Origin: Scatomorpha merdavium | GTDB lineage: Bacteria; Bacillota; Clostridia; Oscillospirales; Oscillospiraceae | Length of the DNA stretch: 64,000 bases | Direction: 5' to 3' | Assembly: GCA_018711415.1 (NCBI GenBank) | Contig: DVIJ01000004.1 | Coordinates: 9,394-73,393, forward strand | Shown here: positions 40,720 through 48,944 of the stretch, in pieces | How positions within the stretch are numbered: position 1 is the first letter of the stretch | Layout of the letters: each line of letters opens with the position of its first letter | Program-made: the position numbers and the translations under genes | Notes under the pieces: generated by a model | The model's database searches: none | What the model was told of the DNA's origin: nothing | What the model saw: the letters and a program-made list of their open reading frames with translations, nothing else

Positions 40720-41747
40720 CATTCCTGATACAGCAGACGCTCATCTACGCCATCCCGCTCATGATAGTCGCGCTGGCGGGCGTGTTCGCGGAGCGCAGCG
40801 GCATCATCAACCTGGCCCTTGAGGGCATCATGATCTTCGGCGCGTTCATAGGCGTGCTGTTCGTGCGCGAGGTACAGCAGCTGGAGGTGTTCCAGCTGGC
40901 GAAGCAGATGGACAAATACTGGGCGCTGCAGGGGCTGGAGCTGCTGGCGATGGCCGCCGCGGCGATCATGGGCGCGGTGTTCTCGCTGCTGCTCAGTTTT
41001 GCCAGCGTGAACCTGAAAGCCGACCAGACGATAGGCGGCACCGCGCTGAACCTGATGGCTCCGGCGATAGTGCTGTTCTTCATCCGCATCATAGCCAACC
41101 AGAATACCATGACCATGTCGTCGGGCGACTCGGCGAGCTGGTTTATGATAAAGAAGACCACGCTGGGCTATGACCGGACGGCTGACCTGGGCTTTTTGGG
41201 GAATACCTTCCTGGACAAGGTGTACCTTGCGACCTATATCTGCATACTGCTGTTCGTCATCCTCTCGATCATACTGTACAAGACGCGTTTCGGCCTGCGC
41301 CTGCGGGCCTGCGGCGAGAACCCTCAGGCGGCGGATTCGCTGGGCATAAACGTGTACAAGATGCGCTACGCGGGCACGACCATATCGGGCGCGCTGGCCG
41401 GTATGGGCGGCTTCGTGTACGCCCTGACCACGGCTAACTGCACCTCAAACGGTGACGTCGCGGGCTTCGGCTTCCTGGCCCTGGCCGTTATGATCTTCGG
41501 CAACTGGAAGCCTCTGAATATCGCGGGCGGCGCGCTGCTCTTCGGCCTGTTCAAGTGCATCGCTGCGGCGTATTCGACGATAGATATAAACGGCGACGGC
41601 GTGTTCCTGCTCGCTCAGATAGGCGTCAGCCCCCACCTCTACAGGATGCTGCCCTACCTCATCACCCTCATCGTCCTGGCCTTCACCTCGAAGAACTCGA
41701 GAGCCCCCAAGGCAGAGGGCATACCCTACGACAAGAGCACAAGATAA
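40716..41747 (+). CDS. Nucleoside ABC importer permease 2 (NupQ/YufQ-like)
   Basis: A 343-residue permease of the same family, the second half of the heterodimeric channel. Landmarks are LIVALAGVFAERSGIINLAL-type start (PLMIVALAGVFAERSGIINL), QTIGGTALNLMAPA, and RLRACGENPQAADSLGINVY before the coupling helix. It ends close to a strong terminator. With the ATPase, permease 1 and lipoprotein it completes a purine-nucleoside importer. Confidence 0.93.
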   Translation: MTFLIQQTLIYAIPLMIVALAGVFAERSGIINLALEGIMIFGAFIGVLFVREVQQLEVFQLAKQMDKYWALQGLELLAMAAAAIMGAVFSLLLSFASVNLKADQTIGGTALNLMAPAIVLFFIRIIANQNTMTMSSGDSASWFMIKKTTLGYDRTADLGFLGNTFLDKVYLATYICILLFVILSIILYKTRFGLRLRACGENPQAADSLGINVYKMRYAGTTISGALAGMGGFVYALTTANCTSNGDVAGFGFLALAVMIFGNWKPLNIAGGALLFGLFKCIAAAYSTIDINGDGVFLLAQIGVSPHLYRMLPYLITLIVLAFTSKNSRAPKAEGIPYDKSTR

Positions 41748-41761
41748 GCCCAGAAAAGCAG

Positions 41762-41790
41762 AACTCCCCCGGTGTCCCGGGGGAGTTTTT
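41762..41790. terminator. Terminator of the nucleoside importer operon
   Basis: Perfect 11-bp stem AACTCCCCCGG with a TGTC loop and a T-run. It may also serve the converging DUF2804 gene, with a weaker T-run on the minus strand. Confidence 0.9.
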
Positions 41791-41799
41791 GCGCTCATT

Positions 41800-42831
41800 T
41801 TACCACTTGTTTTCGACTCTCTCGGCAAAGCCGGGGAAGTCCTTCACGCGGAGCTTTGTGCCGTCGTCGAGGACGGCGGTGCCGGTGAAGCGGCCGAAGA
41901 CCTGGTGCTGGTCGCTTTTTATGAGCTTTGCGTCGGTGCAGGCGGCCCGGTCCAGGACAGGCTGGAAGTCCATCTCGAAGCGGCCCTCGTCGCTGGTGAA
42001 GGTCCACTTGGAGAGGTAGGCGAAGTCCCCGCCCCGGCGCGGGATGTTGAAAGTCACGCGGCCGAGCTTGTGGGCGCGTCCGTCGTAGAAGAGCATATTC
42101 TCCGTGGCGGCGGAGGTGTCTCCGAAACCGTAGCCGATGTTCCAGCCGAAGGGTACCCCGTCCACCGCACCGGAGGCGCTGCCCCAGTACCAGGTGTTGT
42201 GATAGGTCCAGACGCCGCGGCCCCAGTCCAGAACTGCGAAGGCCGTCTCCGGCTCGAACTCGTACCTTCTGCCGCGGACGCTCACCCAGCCGGAGGCCCT
42301 CATGCAGTTTATCTTCTGGTTGAAATAGAAATGCCCGCGCTTACGGAAGGGCGTGCAGATGACCATACTCTCCTCGGGCTCGTCCGTCAGGAGGACGCGT
42401 CCCTCTATCGGCCGGCCGGAGGCGAAGTTTTCCATTCTGAAGAGCAGGAGCCGCCCCTCCGGCGTGTGCCGGAAGGCGATCTCGTAACCCTTGCCGGAGG
42501 CCGAGACGTCCCCAGTTTTTGAGCTTTCCGGCATCCTTCGCCGCCCGAGCGGGAAGGCGCACATGGGCGAGACCGTCTGCTGCCAGAGGTTTTCAAAGTC
42601 CAGGAAGGATATGGAGTCCAGGCCCATATAACCGTTGTCGTCCACGGTGAGGGCGAGGGCGTAGCGCCCGTTGTTGACGAGGTAGTAGTCCCATTCCTTT
42701 ATCCTGTGCGCCGGGGCCTTGACGTCCGCCCGGCGGTAGACGGGCAGCAGGCTCCTGGCGAAGCCGGGCTCGGCTATATTGCCGTTGCTGTCCAGCAGCG
42801 GGCGCTCCCGCGTTATCTCGTGCTGTCTCAT
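41800..42831 (-). CDS. DUF2804 domain-containing protein
   Basis: A 343-residue protein with the DUF2804 pattern: HEITRERPLLDSNGNIAEPG at the start, RIKEWDYYLVNNGRYALAL, and the Trp/Tyr-rich core WGRGVWTYHNTWYWGSASG followed by GWNIGYGFGD. No signal peptide or membrane span. The fold is thought to be beta-rich and lipocalin-like; no function is established. The start overlaps the stop of the helicase-loader gene (ATGA), so it is cotranscribed with replication genes, but the link may be accidental. Confidence 0.85.
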   Translation of the reverse strand: MRQHEITRERPLLDSNGNIAEPGFARSLLPVYRRADVKAPAHRIKEWDYYLVNNGRYALALTVDDNGYMGLDSISFLDFENLWQQTVSPMCAFPLGRRRMPESSKTGDVSASGKGYEIAFRHTPEGRLLLFRMENFASGRPIEGRVLLTDEPEESMVICTPFRKRGHFYFNQKINCMRASGWVSVRGRRYEFEPETAFAVLDWGRGVWTYHNTWYWGSASGAVDGVPFGWNIGYGFGDTSAATENMLFYDGRAHKLGRVTFNIPRRGGDFAYLSKWTFTSDEGRFEMDFQPVLDRAACTDAKLIKSDQHQVFGRFTGTAVLDDGTKLRVKDFPGFAERVENKW

Positions 42832-43832
42832 GTGCCTCGCTCCTTTCTCAGCAGCCGGATGTCCCGGCCTGAAAAGCTCAGAAGCAGATACTCCCCCTCC
42901 AGCCTGGAGCAGATCTGCGGCCCGTATTTGCGCCGCAGCTCCTCAAAGCCGCAGTTTGTACTGATTATCGTGCTGCGCCCCTCGTTCAGGCGGGTGTTCA
43001 CCAGCTGGTAGAGCGCGGAGACGGAAAAGGAGGTGACCATCTCCGTCCCGAGGTCGTCCAGGATCATGAGGTCGCAGCCGAGGTACTCGCGCACCCTTGA
43101 GGCGGCCTGGGCGCCCTCCTCGTTCTCGCGGGAGAAGCGCTGCGTCTCGAAGGCGCCGAGCGCCGCCGCGGCGGACTCGTAGGCCACCGAAAAGCCCGCC
43201 TCCGCAACGGCCCGCGCTATGCAGGCGGAGAGGTATGTCTTGCCCAGGCCCGGCCCTCCCATGAAGATCAGGTTGGGCGAACCGGGGCCGAAGTTCCTGG
43301 CGTATTCGCGGCAGGTCTCGCAGACGACCGTCATGCACTCCCGGGGCGACTCCCCCGTCCTGGGGTCTGGCGCGGAGTCGTACCAGCCGAGGTCAAAGTT
43401 TTCAAAGCTCTCGTCCCCGCCGCGCAGCAGGCCGCTGAGCTCCCGGGTGAGCTCCATGTTGTAGAGCTTCTTGAGGCAGCGGCAGGGCTCGCGCCCGTCC
43501 AGGCCCGTGTCCCGGCAGACCGGGCAGTCGAAGAGCTCGTCCGTGTAGTTTATGGGCAGGCCGGCCTCGACCAGCGCCTCCGCCCGGCGGCGCTGCAGCT
43601 CCAGGTTCTCGGAGCGCAGCCGTTCCAGCCGCTCCGCCGTCTTCGGGTCCCGGCTCATCGCCAGGCGCGAGAGCTCTATCATCTGTCTGCGCAGGCCTGT
43701 GTCTATCTCCCGGAGCGCGGGCTGCGCGGCATAGGCCCGCTCCAGCCTGCGCGCCTGCTCCGCGGCGTTTTCCTCACGCCGCCGCGCCAGGCGCTCCCGC
43801 GCCCGGGCCAGCAATTTGCCGTTGTAGCCCAT
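42828..43832 (-). CDS. dnaC: DnaC/DnaI-type replicative helicase loader
   Basis: A 334-residue AAA+ ATPase. The N-terminal ~80 residues are charged helices; a zinc-binding segment follows (FDCPVCRDTGLDGREPCRC). The ATPase core has Walker A FMGGPGLGKTYLSACIARA, Walker B CDLMILDDLG and sensor 1 IISTNCGF. It should load the DnaB-type helicase at oriC or at restart sites, working with the DnaD-like protein encoded just upstream. Length and order match Clostridia loaders. No helicase gene is in the window. Confidence 0.9.
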   Translation of the reverse strand: MGYNGKLLARARERLARRREENAAEQARRLERAYAAQPALREIDTGLRRQMIELSRLAMSRDPKTAERLERLRSENLELQRRRAEALVEAGLPINYTDELFDCPVCRDTGLDGREPCRCLKKLYNMELTRELSGLLRGGDESFENFDLGWYDSAPDPRTGESPRECMTVVCETCREYARNFGPGSPNLIFMGGPGLGKTYLSACIARAVAEAGFSVAYESAAAALGAFETQRFSRENEEGAQAASRVREYLGCDLMILDDLGTEMVTSFSVSALYQLVNTRLNEGRSTIISTNCGFEELRRKYGPQICSRLEGEYLLLSFSGRDIRLLRKERGT

Positions 43833-43848
43833 GCCTTTTTCGCCCCTT

Positions 43849-44775
43849 TCAGCCCCTGCGGACCTTGTCGTAGATCTTCTTCATCCTCTCGAGCTCGCCG
43901 CCGCGGCCCTGCTCCCCGGCCCGCGCGGGGGCCTGGCGCTTCGGCGCGTCTCCCTGCGCGATCTCCTCCGGGCTGTGCAGGCCCTTCTCGTGCCAGCTCT
44001 GGATGATCTTGTTCATGTAGTTCCACTTGAGCTGGCCCGTGTTCGTGACGGTCTTGTCGTACGCCAGCTCGAGAGCTTCCTGCGTGAAGCCCTGCTCCAG
44101 CCAGCCCTCTATGTACTTCCGCTCCGTGGGCGAGAGCGGCCTGTCGTGTATGCCGAAGGCCCGGCGCAGGGAGTCCGTCGCGTCGCGCAGCTTCGCCCTT
44201 GCGCGGATATATTCCTCCGCCTGTTCAAAGGTGAGGATCTCGCGGTTTGCCCAGACGTAGGCCTCCTTTTCGATCTGTTTCATGGTAGGCACGCGGCCGG
44301 GACCGTATTTGAGACGGCACTCCTCCGCGCAGTGGTGCAGCAGCTCCATGATGACGTCCACCGGCAGGCCGAGGTAGTCGTAAACCCCGAAGAGGGCGCG
44401 AGTGTCCGCGCCGGAGAGCGTGCGCCCGAGGAGCGACTCCGCCTCCGCCAGGATGCTCCGGAAGGCCGGGTCCTCCCCGCTGCGGCGGACCAGCTCCTGC
44501 GCGGTGTATTCCGGCAGGACCTCCGCCGGCGCCGCAGGCGGAGCATCCGAGCCAGTCAGCAGTCCCGCGGCGGCGAGCCTGCCCACGGCCGCGGCCAGGC
44601 GCCCCGGCTCCCAGCCGAGCTCCCGGCGCAGCTGCGCGTCCGGGGCCTGGCCCCGGCGCAGCAGGTATATGTACAGCAGGGCGGCGTCCCCGTCCCCCGC
44701 AGCTATCAGCTTGTCCGCATCCTCCGCCTTCAGCGCGCAGAGCTCCGCGCTCAGGCGGTAGTTTTTATCCTTCAT
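43849..44775 (-). CDS. dnaD: DnaD-domain replication protein
   Basis: A 308-residue protein with an N-terminal winged-helix-like part (ALLYIYLLRRGQAPDAQLRR), a middle DDBH1-type region (~110-210, GVYDYLGLPVDVIMELLHHC) and a second DnaD/DnaB-like domain ending ELAYDKTVTNTGQLKWNYMN with a following I-I-x-x-W signature. DnaD-family proteins remodel DNA and help the loader place the helicase. The start ATG has AGAGG upstream; an in-frame ATG 20 codons earlier lies at the promoter and is rejected. Sixteen bases separate it from the loader gene. Confidence 0.9.
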   Translation of the reverse strand: MKDKNYRLSAELCALKAEDADKLIAAGDGDAALLYIYLLRRGQAPDAQLRRELGWEPGRLAAAVGRLAAAGLLTGSDAPPAAPAEVLPEYTAQELVRRSGEDPAFRSILAEAESLLGRTLSGADTRALFGVYDYLGLPVDVIMELLHHCAEECRLKYGPGRVPTMKQIEKEAYVWANREILTFEQAEEYIRARAKLRDATDSLRRAFGIHDRPLSPTERKYIEGWLEQGFTQEALELAYDKTVTNTGQLKWNYMNKIIQSWHEKGLHSPEEIAQGDAPKRQAPARAGEQGRGGELERMKKIYDKVRRG

Positions 44776-44806
44776 TTTCCATTCCTCTCTCCAAGTCCGG
44801 GCATTT

Positions 44807-44835
44807 ATTTTATCATTGATTTTGACTTGTAGCAA
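44807..44835 (-). promoter_or_regulatory. Promoter candidate of dnaD-dnaC-DUF2804
   Basis: On the minus strand TTGCTA (44830-44835) and TAAAAT (44807-44812) are 17 bases apart. Its -35 overlaps the -35 of the divergent promoter. Confidence 0.6.
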
Positions 44836-44855
44836 GAGGGGGCTTGTGATATAAT
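44827..44855 (+). promoter_or_regulatory. Promoter candidate of the U32-maf-mreCD-PBP2 run
   Basis: Perfect TATAAT (44850-44855) with TTGTAG (44827-44832) 17 bases upstream; a better TTGACT lies at 44822 but at 22 bases. Confidence 0.6.
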
Positions 44856-44906
44856 TATTTCCGTATGTAATCGAATTGTAATCCTTGCCCTTGGGGAGTG
44901 TACCAG

Positions 44907-46982
44907 ATGCTTGAGGTCATCACGCCCGCGCCCAACGCCGAGTCGGTGATAGCCGCCGTGCAGAGCGGGGCGGACGCAATAATAATCCGCTTTGGCGGCG
45001 CGGCGGGCAGCGGCTTCACCCAGGCGGAGTTCACAAAATCAGTGCGCTACTGCCGGGTGCGGGGCTGCCGGGTCTACGCGGAACTGGATACGCTCGTGGC
45101 GGACTCGGAGCTGCCCGCCGCGGCGGAGCTGGCGCGCAGCGCCTGCGAGGCCGGGGTGGACGCCGTCATCGCGCAGGACTGGGGCTTCATCCCGGCGGCG
45201 CGGCAGGCGGCGCCTGAGCTGCGCGTATTTGCCGGGGAGCGGCTGGGCCTGCACAACGCCGCGGGCATAGAGGCCGCGCTGCAGCTGGGCGCGTCGCGGG
45301 TGCTGCTGCCCTGCGAGCTTTCCGCGGAGGAGATCGCCGCTCTGGCCCGGCGGGGCCGTGCCGAGCTCGGCGTGACGGCCTACGGCACGCTCTGCGCTTC
45401 GAGACAGGGCCAGTGCTACATGGCCGCGATAAACGGCCGCGGCAGCGCCAACCGGGGCTCCTGTCCCGGGCTCTGCCGCGAGAAATATTCGCTCGGCGGC
45501 CGCATGGACGACTACCCCCTCAGTCTGAGGGACCTCATGGCCCTTGACAGAATACCCGAGTTTTCCGCCCTGGGCATAGCGAGCGTGGTCGTAGGCCGCG
45601 GACTCACGAGACCGGAGCAGCTCGCAAAGCTGACATCCGTCGCAGCCAAGTGCGCGAAGGACGGGCGCAAGCCCACGCCTCTGGAGACGGACGAGCTGGA
45701 GCTCGTCCTGACGGGCCGGCAGTTCACGCCCGGCTACTACCCCGGCGGCCCCTCGGAGGACATGCAGGGCCTGCCCGGCCAGCCGGACAGGGACGCTGAG
45801 CGCGCTATGCACGCCCTGCGCAAGGGCTATGCGGACTCGGAGCTGCGCCGAGTAAAAGTGGAATTTTTCGCCCTCATACAGGCGGGCCGGCCTTTCCGCA
45901 GCGGCATCCAGGACGAGGACGGCAACAGGGCCGTCTGGAACGGCCCGGAGCCGATGGAGGCCTTCGGCCGGGAGTTCACTCAGGGAACGGTGGAGGCGGA
46001 GTTCCGCCGCACCTCCGGCACGCCCTACAGCTGCGAGCGCGTGAACGTCATGCTCGGCCCCGGGCTGATGCTGCCCGAGGGTACGCTCCAGCAGGCCCGG
46101 CGCGAGCTCATCCGCGCCCTGACGGTAAAGCGGGCGGAGCCACCCCAGGTGGAGACGGGCAGGCTCGTCCCCGTTCCGGGCGGCAGTCCGGAGGTCGCCT
46201 CTCTGGACACGATATTCGAAGTCATGTCCGCCGCCCAGCTGACGGAGGAACTTGCCGAGCTGGAGCCGGACTTCCTCTATGTCCCGCTGGACGTCCTGGC
46301 GGAGGACCCGGGCTCCATAGAGCCCTTCCTGCGCCGCGGCGCGACGGTAGCCGCCGTCATGCCCAGGGTGATCCACGACGGGGAGCTGCGGGGCGTGGCC
46401 GCCCTTTTGCAGAAGGCCAGGACGGCCGGAGTGACTCAGGCGCTGGTCGGCAATCTGGGCCACGTGGGGATAGCCCGCGCCGCGGGCCTGGACCTGCGCG
46501 GGGACTGGTCGCTGAACCTCTTCAACTCCTACTCGCTCCAGATCGCCGCGAAGGCCGGGCTGCTTTCCGCCGCGGTCTCTTTCGAGCTGAACATGGAGCA
46601 GATAAGGCAGTTATCCAAGCCGCTGGATACGGAGATAATAGCCTATGGCCGCCTGCCCGCCATGCTGACGGAGCGCTGCCTCATAAAGGCCAGCGCGGGC
46701 CGCTGCGCCTGCGGCGCCCCCGCCCGTATGAGCGACGAATACGGCGGGGTATACCCCGTCCTGCGCGAGTACGTCTGCCGCAACGCTGTGTACGGCCCGG
46801 CAAAGGTCTTTCTGGGCGACAGGCTGGACGACGTCAAAAAAGCCGGAGTGCGCGGGGCGCGGCTGCTCTTCACGAACGAAGGGCCGCGGGAGTGCGTGGA
46901 GGTCGCAAAGAGCTTTTTGGGTCTGAGCGGATACCGGCCGAACGGGCTTACGCGCGGGCTTTACTACAGAGGTGTTGAGTAA
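44907..46982 (+). CDS. Peptidase U32-family protein, probable RNA-hydroxylation (RlhA/TrhP-like) enzyme
   Basis: A 691-residue member of the U32 family. The N-terminal barrel begins MLEVITPAPNAESVIAAVQS with GADAIIIRF, and the family block includes AYGTLCASRQGQCYMAAING followed by RGSCPGLCR, giving cysteines that in RlhA/TrhP bind an iron-sulphur cluster. A second cysteine group (RCLIKASAGRCACG) lies near residue 600. The collagenase label is historical; better-studied relatives hydroxylate rRNA or tRNA with prephenate-derived chemistry. GGGGAG seven bases before this ATG is preferred to a GTG three codons upstream. It overlaps maf by one base. Confidence 0.85.
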   Translation: MLEVITPAPNAESVIAAVQSGADAIIIRFGGAAGSGFTQAEFTKSVRYCRVRGCRVYAELDTLVADSELPAAAELARSACEAGVDAVIAQDWGFIPAARQAAPELRVFAGERLGLHNAAGIEAALQLGASRVLLPCELSAEEIAALARRGRAELGVTAYGTLCASRQGQCYMAAINGRGSANRGSCPGLCREKYSLGGRMDDYPLSLRDLMALDRIPEFSALGIASVVVGRGLTRPEQLAKLTSVAAKCAKDGRKPTPLETDELELVLTGRQFTPGYYPGGPSEDMQGLPGQPDRDAERAMHALRKGYADSELRRVKVEFFALIQAGRPFRSGIQDEDGNRAVWNGPEPMEAFGREFTQGTVEAEFRRTSGTPYSCERVNVMLGPGLMLPEGTLQQARRELIRALTVKRAEPPQVETGRLVPVPGGSPEVASLDTIFEVMSAAQLTEELAELEPDFLYVPLDVLAEDPGSIEPFLRRGATVAAVMPRVIHDGELRGVAALLQKARTAGVTQALVGNLGHVGIARAAGLDLRGDWSLNLFNSYSLQIAAKAGLLSAAVSFELNMEQIRQLSKPLDTEIIAYGRLPAMLTERCLIKASAGRCACGAPARMSDEYGGVYPVLREYVCRNAVYGPAKVFLGDRLDDVKKAGVRGARLLFTNEGPRECVEVAKSFLGLSGYRPNGLTRGLYYRGVE

Positions 46983-47551
46983 TGGATATCATACTGGCCT
47001 CGGGTTCTCCGCGGCGGCGCGAGCTGCTGGAGATGCTCGGCCTTGAGTTTGAGGTACGCCCGGCCCGGGGCGGCGAGCATCCGCCCGAGCACGCGGGTCC
47101 GGAGGAGATAGTCCTGGCCCTGGCCGGGGACAAGGCCGCGGAGGTCGCGGAACACTGCGCCCCGGAAAACGTCATAATAGCCGCGGACACGATCGTCTGG
47201 CTGGAGGGCGAGCTTCTGGGCAAGCCCCGCTCGGAGGAGGACGCCGCGCGGATGCTGCGCGAGCTCTCCGGCCGCAGCCACGAGGTCTGGACAGGGGTCT
47301 GCGTGCTGCGCGGCGGAGAGAAACTCCTCGGCGCCGAGCGGACGCTCGTGCGCTTCCGCCGCCTGGAGGAGAGCGAGATACTCGCCTATATCGCCACCGG
47401 GGAACCGATGGACAAGGCAGGGGCCTACGGGGCCCAGGGCCTGGCCAGCCTCTTCGTAGAGGGCATAGAGGGCGACTTTTTCAACGTCATGGGCCTGCCG
47501 CTGTGCAGGCTGGGCAAAATGCTCGGTAAATTGGGTGTGAAGCTGCTTTGA
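46982..47551 (+). CDS. maf: Maf-family nucleotide pyrophosphatase
   Basis: Maf hydrolyses modified or canonical nucleoside triphosphates (dTTP, UTP and related) to monophosphates and was first linked to septum inhibition. The 189-residue protein shows ILASGSPRRRELLEMLGLEF, the catalytic Asp in VIIAADTIVWLEG, the KPRSEEDAARMLRELSG block and the conserved DKAGAYGAQGLASLF. It sits before mreC as in many Firmicutes, with a TAATG overlap upstream and a four-base overlap downstream. Confidence 0.95.
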   Translation: MDIILASGSPRRRELLEMLGLEFEVRPARGGEHPPEHAGPEEIVLALAGDKAAEVAEHCAPENVIIAADTIVWLEGELLGKPRSEEDAARMLRELSGRSHEVWTGVCVLRGGEKLLGAERTLVRFRRLEESEILAYIATGEPMDKAGAYGAQGLASLFVEGIEGDFFNVMGLPLCRLGKMLGKLGVKLL

Positions 47552-48390
47552 AGGAATATCTGAAGAAAAACGGCATAAAGCTCGGCGTAATAGTTCTTGC
47601 TGTGGTGCTGGTGGCGCTGCTGGCCGGTCAGGTGCTCGGCGGCAGGGCGGACTTTTTGACGAACGCCATCGTCACCGTCCGCGAGCCGATACGGCAGGCG
47701 GCATCCTCTGTGTCGAGCCTCCTGGACAATATCTACGGCTACCTGTTCGAGTTCGAGCAGCTCAAGGCCGAGAATGAATCCCTGCGGGTCCAGCTGGCGG
47801 AGGCGCAGGCGGAGGCACGCGCCGGGCAGGACGCCCTGGACGAAAACGAGCGCTTCCGCAACATCCTCGGCTTTGCGGAAAAGCACTCGGACTTCGTCAT
47901 GGAGACGGCCCGCATAGTCTCCTGGAGCGCGGACAACTGGGGCTCCAGCTTCACGATAAGCAAGGGCCTGCGCAACGGGATCGAGGTCGGGGACTGCGTC
48001 GTGAACGAATACGGCGCGCTCGTCGGGCAGATCTCCGAGCTGGGCGAGTCCTCCGCCGTCGTGAGGACTCTCATAGACGTGGATACGAGCATCGGCGCGC
48101 TCGTCGGGGCGGACGGCTCCGCCGCCATGCTCATGGGCGATTATACCCTCATGCGCCAGGGCCAGGTCAAGGTCACCTGGCTGACGGAGGGCGCCCAGCT
48201 CTTCCTGGAGGACGACGTGCTCACTTCCGGCTCCGGCGGGCTCATCCCGCAGGGCATAGTCATAGGCAGCGTGGCCTCCATACAGAGTGAGGCCGGCGGG
48301 CAGACGGAATACGGCATCATCCAGCCCGCGGTGGACCTGGACACCCTGGTCCAGGTGTTCATTATCAAGGAATTCGACGTGACCGAGTAA
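47548..48390 (+). CDS. mreC: Rod shape-determining protein MreC
   Basis: MreC is a single-span membrane protein that organises and activates the elongasome (MreB, RodA, PBP2). The 280-residue product has one membrane span (~11-31), a coiled coil (~66-100, FEFEQLKAENESLRVQLAEA) and the external double beta-barrel with ARIVSWSADNWGSSFTISKG and SGSGGLIPQGIVIG. The start is TTG overlapping the maf stop; no ATG is near. mreB is not in the window. Confidence 0.95.
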   Translation: MKEYLKKNGIKLGVIVLAVVLVALLAGQVLGGRADFLTNAIVTVREPIRQAASSVSSLLDNIYGYLFEFEQLKAENESLRVQLAEAQAEARAGQDALDENERFRNILGFAEKHSDFVMETARIVSWSADNWGSSFTISKGLRNGIEVGDCVVNEYGALVGQISELGESSAVVRTLIDVDTSIGALVGADGSAAMLMGDYTLMRQGQVKVTWLTEGAQLFLEDDVLTSGSGGLIPQGIVIGSVASIQSEAGGQTEYGIIQPAVDLDTLVQVFIIKEFDVTE

Positions 48391-48408
48391 GACGGCGGAG
48401 GCGAAGCG

Positions 48409-48912
48409 ATGCTCTGGGACCTCATAAACCGGGAGAAGCTGCGCCGGGCGCTGCTCTATCTCCTCTATATGCTCCTGTGCCTGCTGGCCCAGGACTCGAT
48501 ATTTGCAAACCTGCGCCTTTTCGGCGTGAACATGCTCTTCCTGCCCGCGGCTGTCGTGGCCGTCGGCATGTTTGAGGACGGCGTCTGGGGCGCGGTGTTC
48601 GGCCTGGTAATGGGCTTTCTCGCAGACATCAGCTATGACAACACCGCACTCTTCACGGCGCTCTTCCCCGCTCTGGGCTTTTTCTCAGGCGTGCTGTCCC
48701 GCTGGTATGTGAACCGGCGCTTTTTCGCCTACATGCTGGTGAGCACGCTCGCGGGCGCGGTGACGGCCTTTTTCCAGATGCTTGGGCTGCTGCTGCGCGG
48801 CCACGACTTCGGCCCCATGCTGTTCACCGCCGTGGTCCAGCTCGTCTGGTCTCTGCCCATGGCCGCGGCGCTATACTTCCCCTGCAGGGCGATAGCGAGA
48901 AAAAAGATCTAG
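48409..48912 (+). CDS. mreD: Rod shape-determining protein MreD
   Basis: A 167-residue integral membrane protein with about five spans, partner of MreC. Characteristic features are the early ALLYLLYMLLCLLAQDSIFA and the conserved acidic-loop segment GLVMGFLADISYDNTALFTA. GGCGGAGGCGAAG precedes the ATG. Position between mreC and PBP2 supports the call, as sequence conservation in MreD is low. Confidence 0.9.
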   Translation: MLWDLINREKLRRALLYLLYMLLCLLAQDSIFANLRLFGVNMLFLPAAVVAVGMFEDGVWGAVFGLVMGFLADISYDNTALFTALFPALGFFSGVLSRWYVNRRFFAYMLVSTLAGAVTAFFQMLGLLLRGHDFGPMLFTAVVQLVWSLPMAAALYFPCRAIARKKI

Positions 48913-48944
48913 CTCCGCCCCCCGTTCCAGCGAAAGGATAAGCT

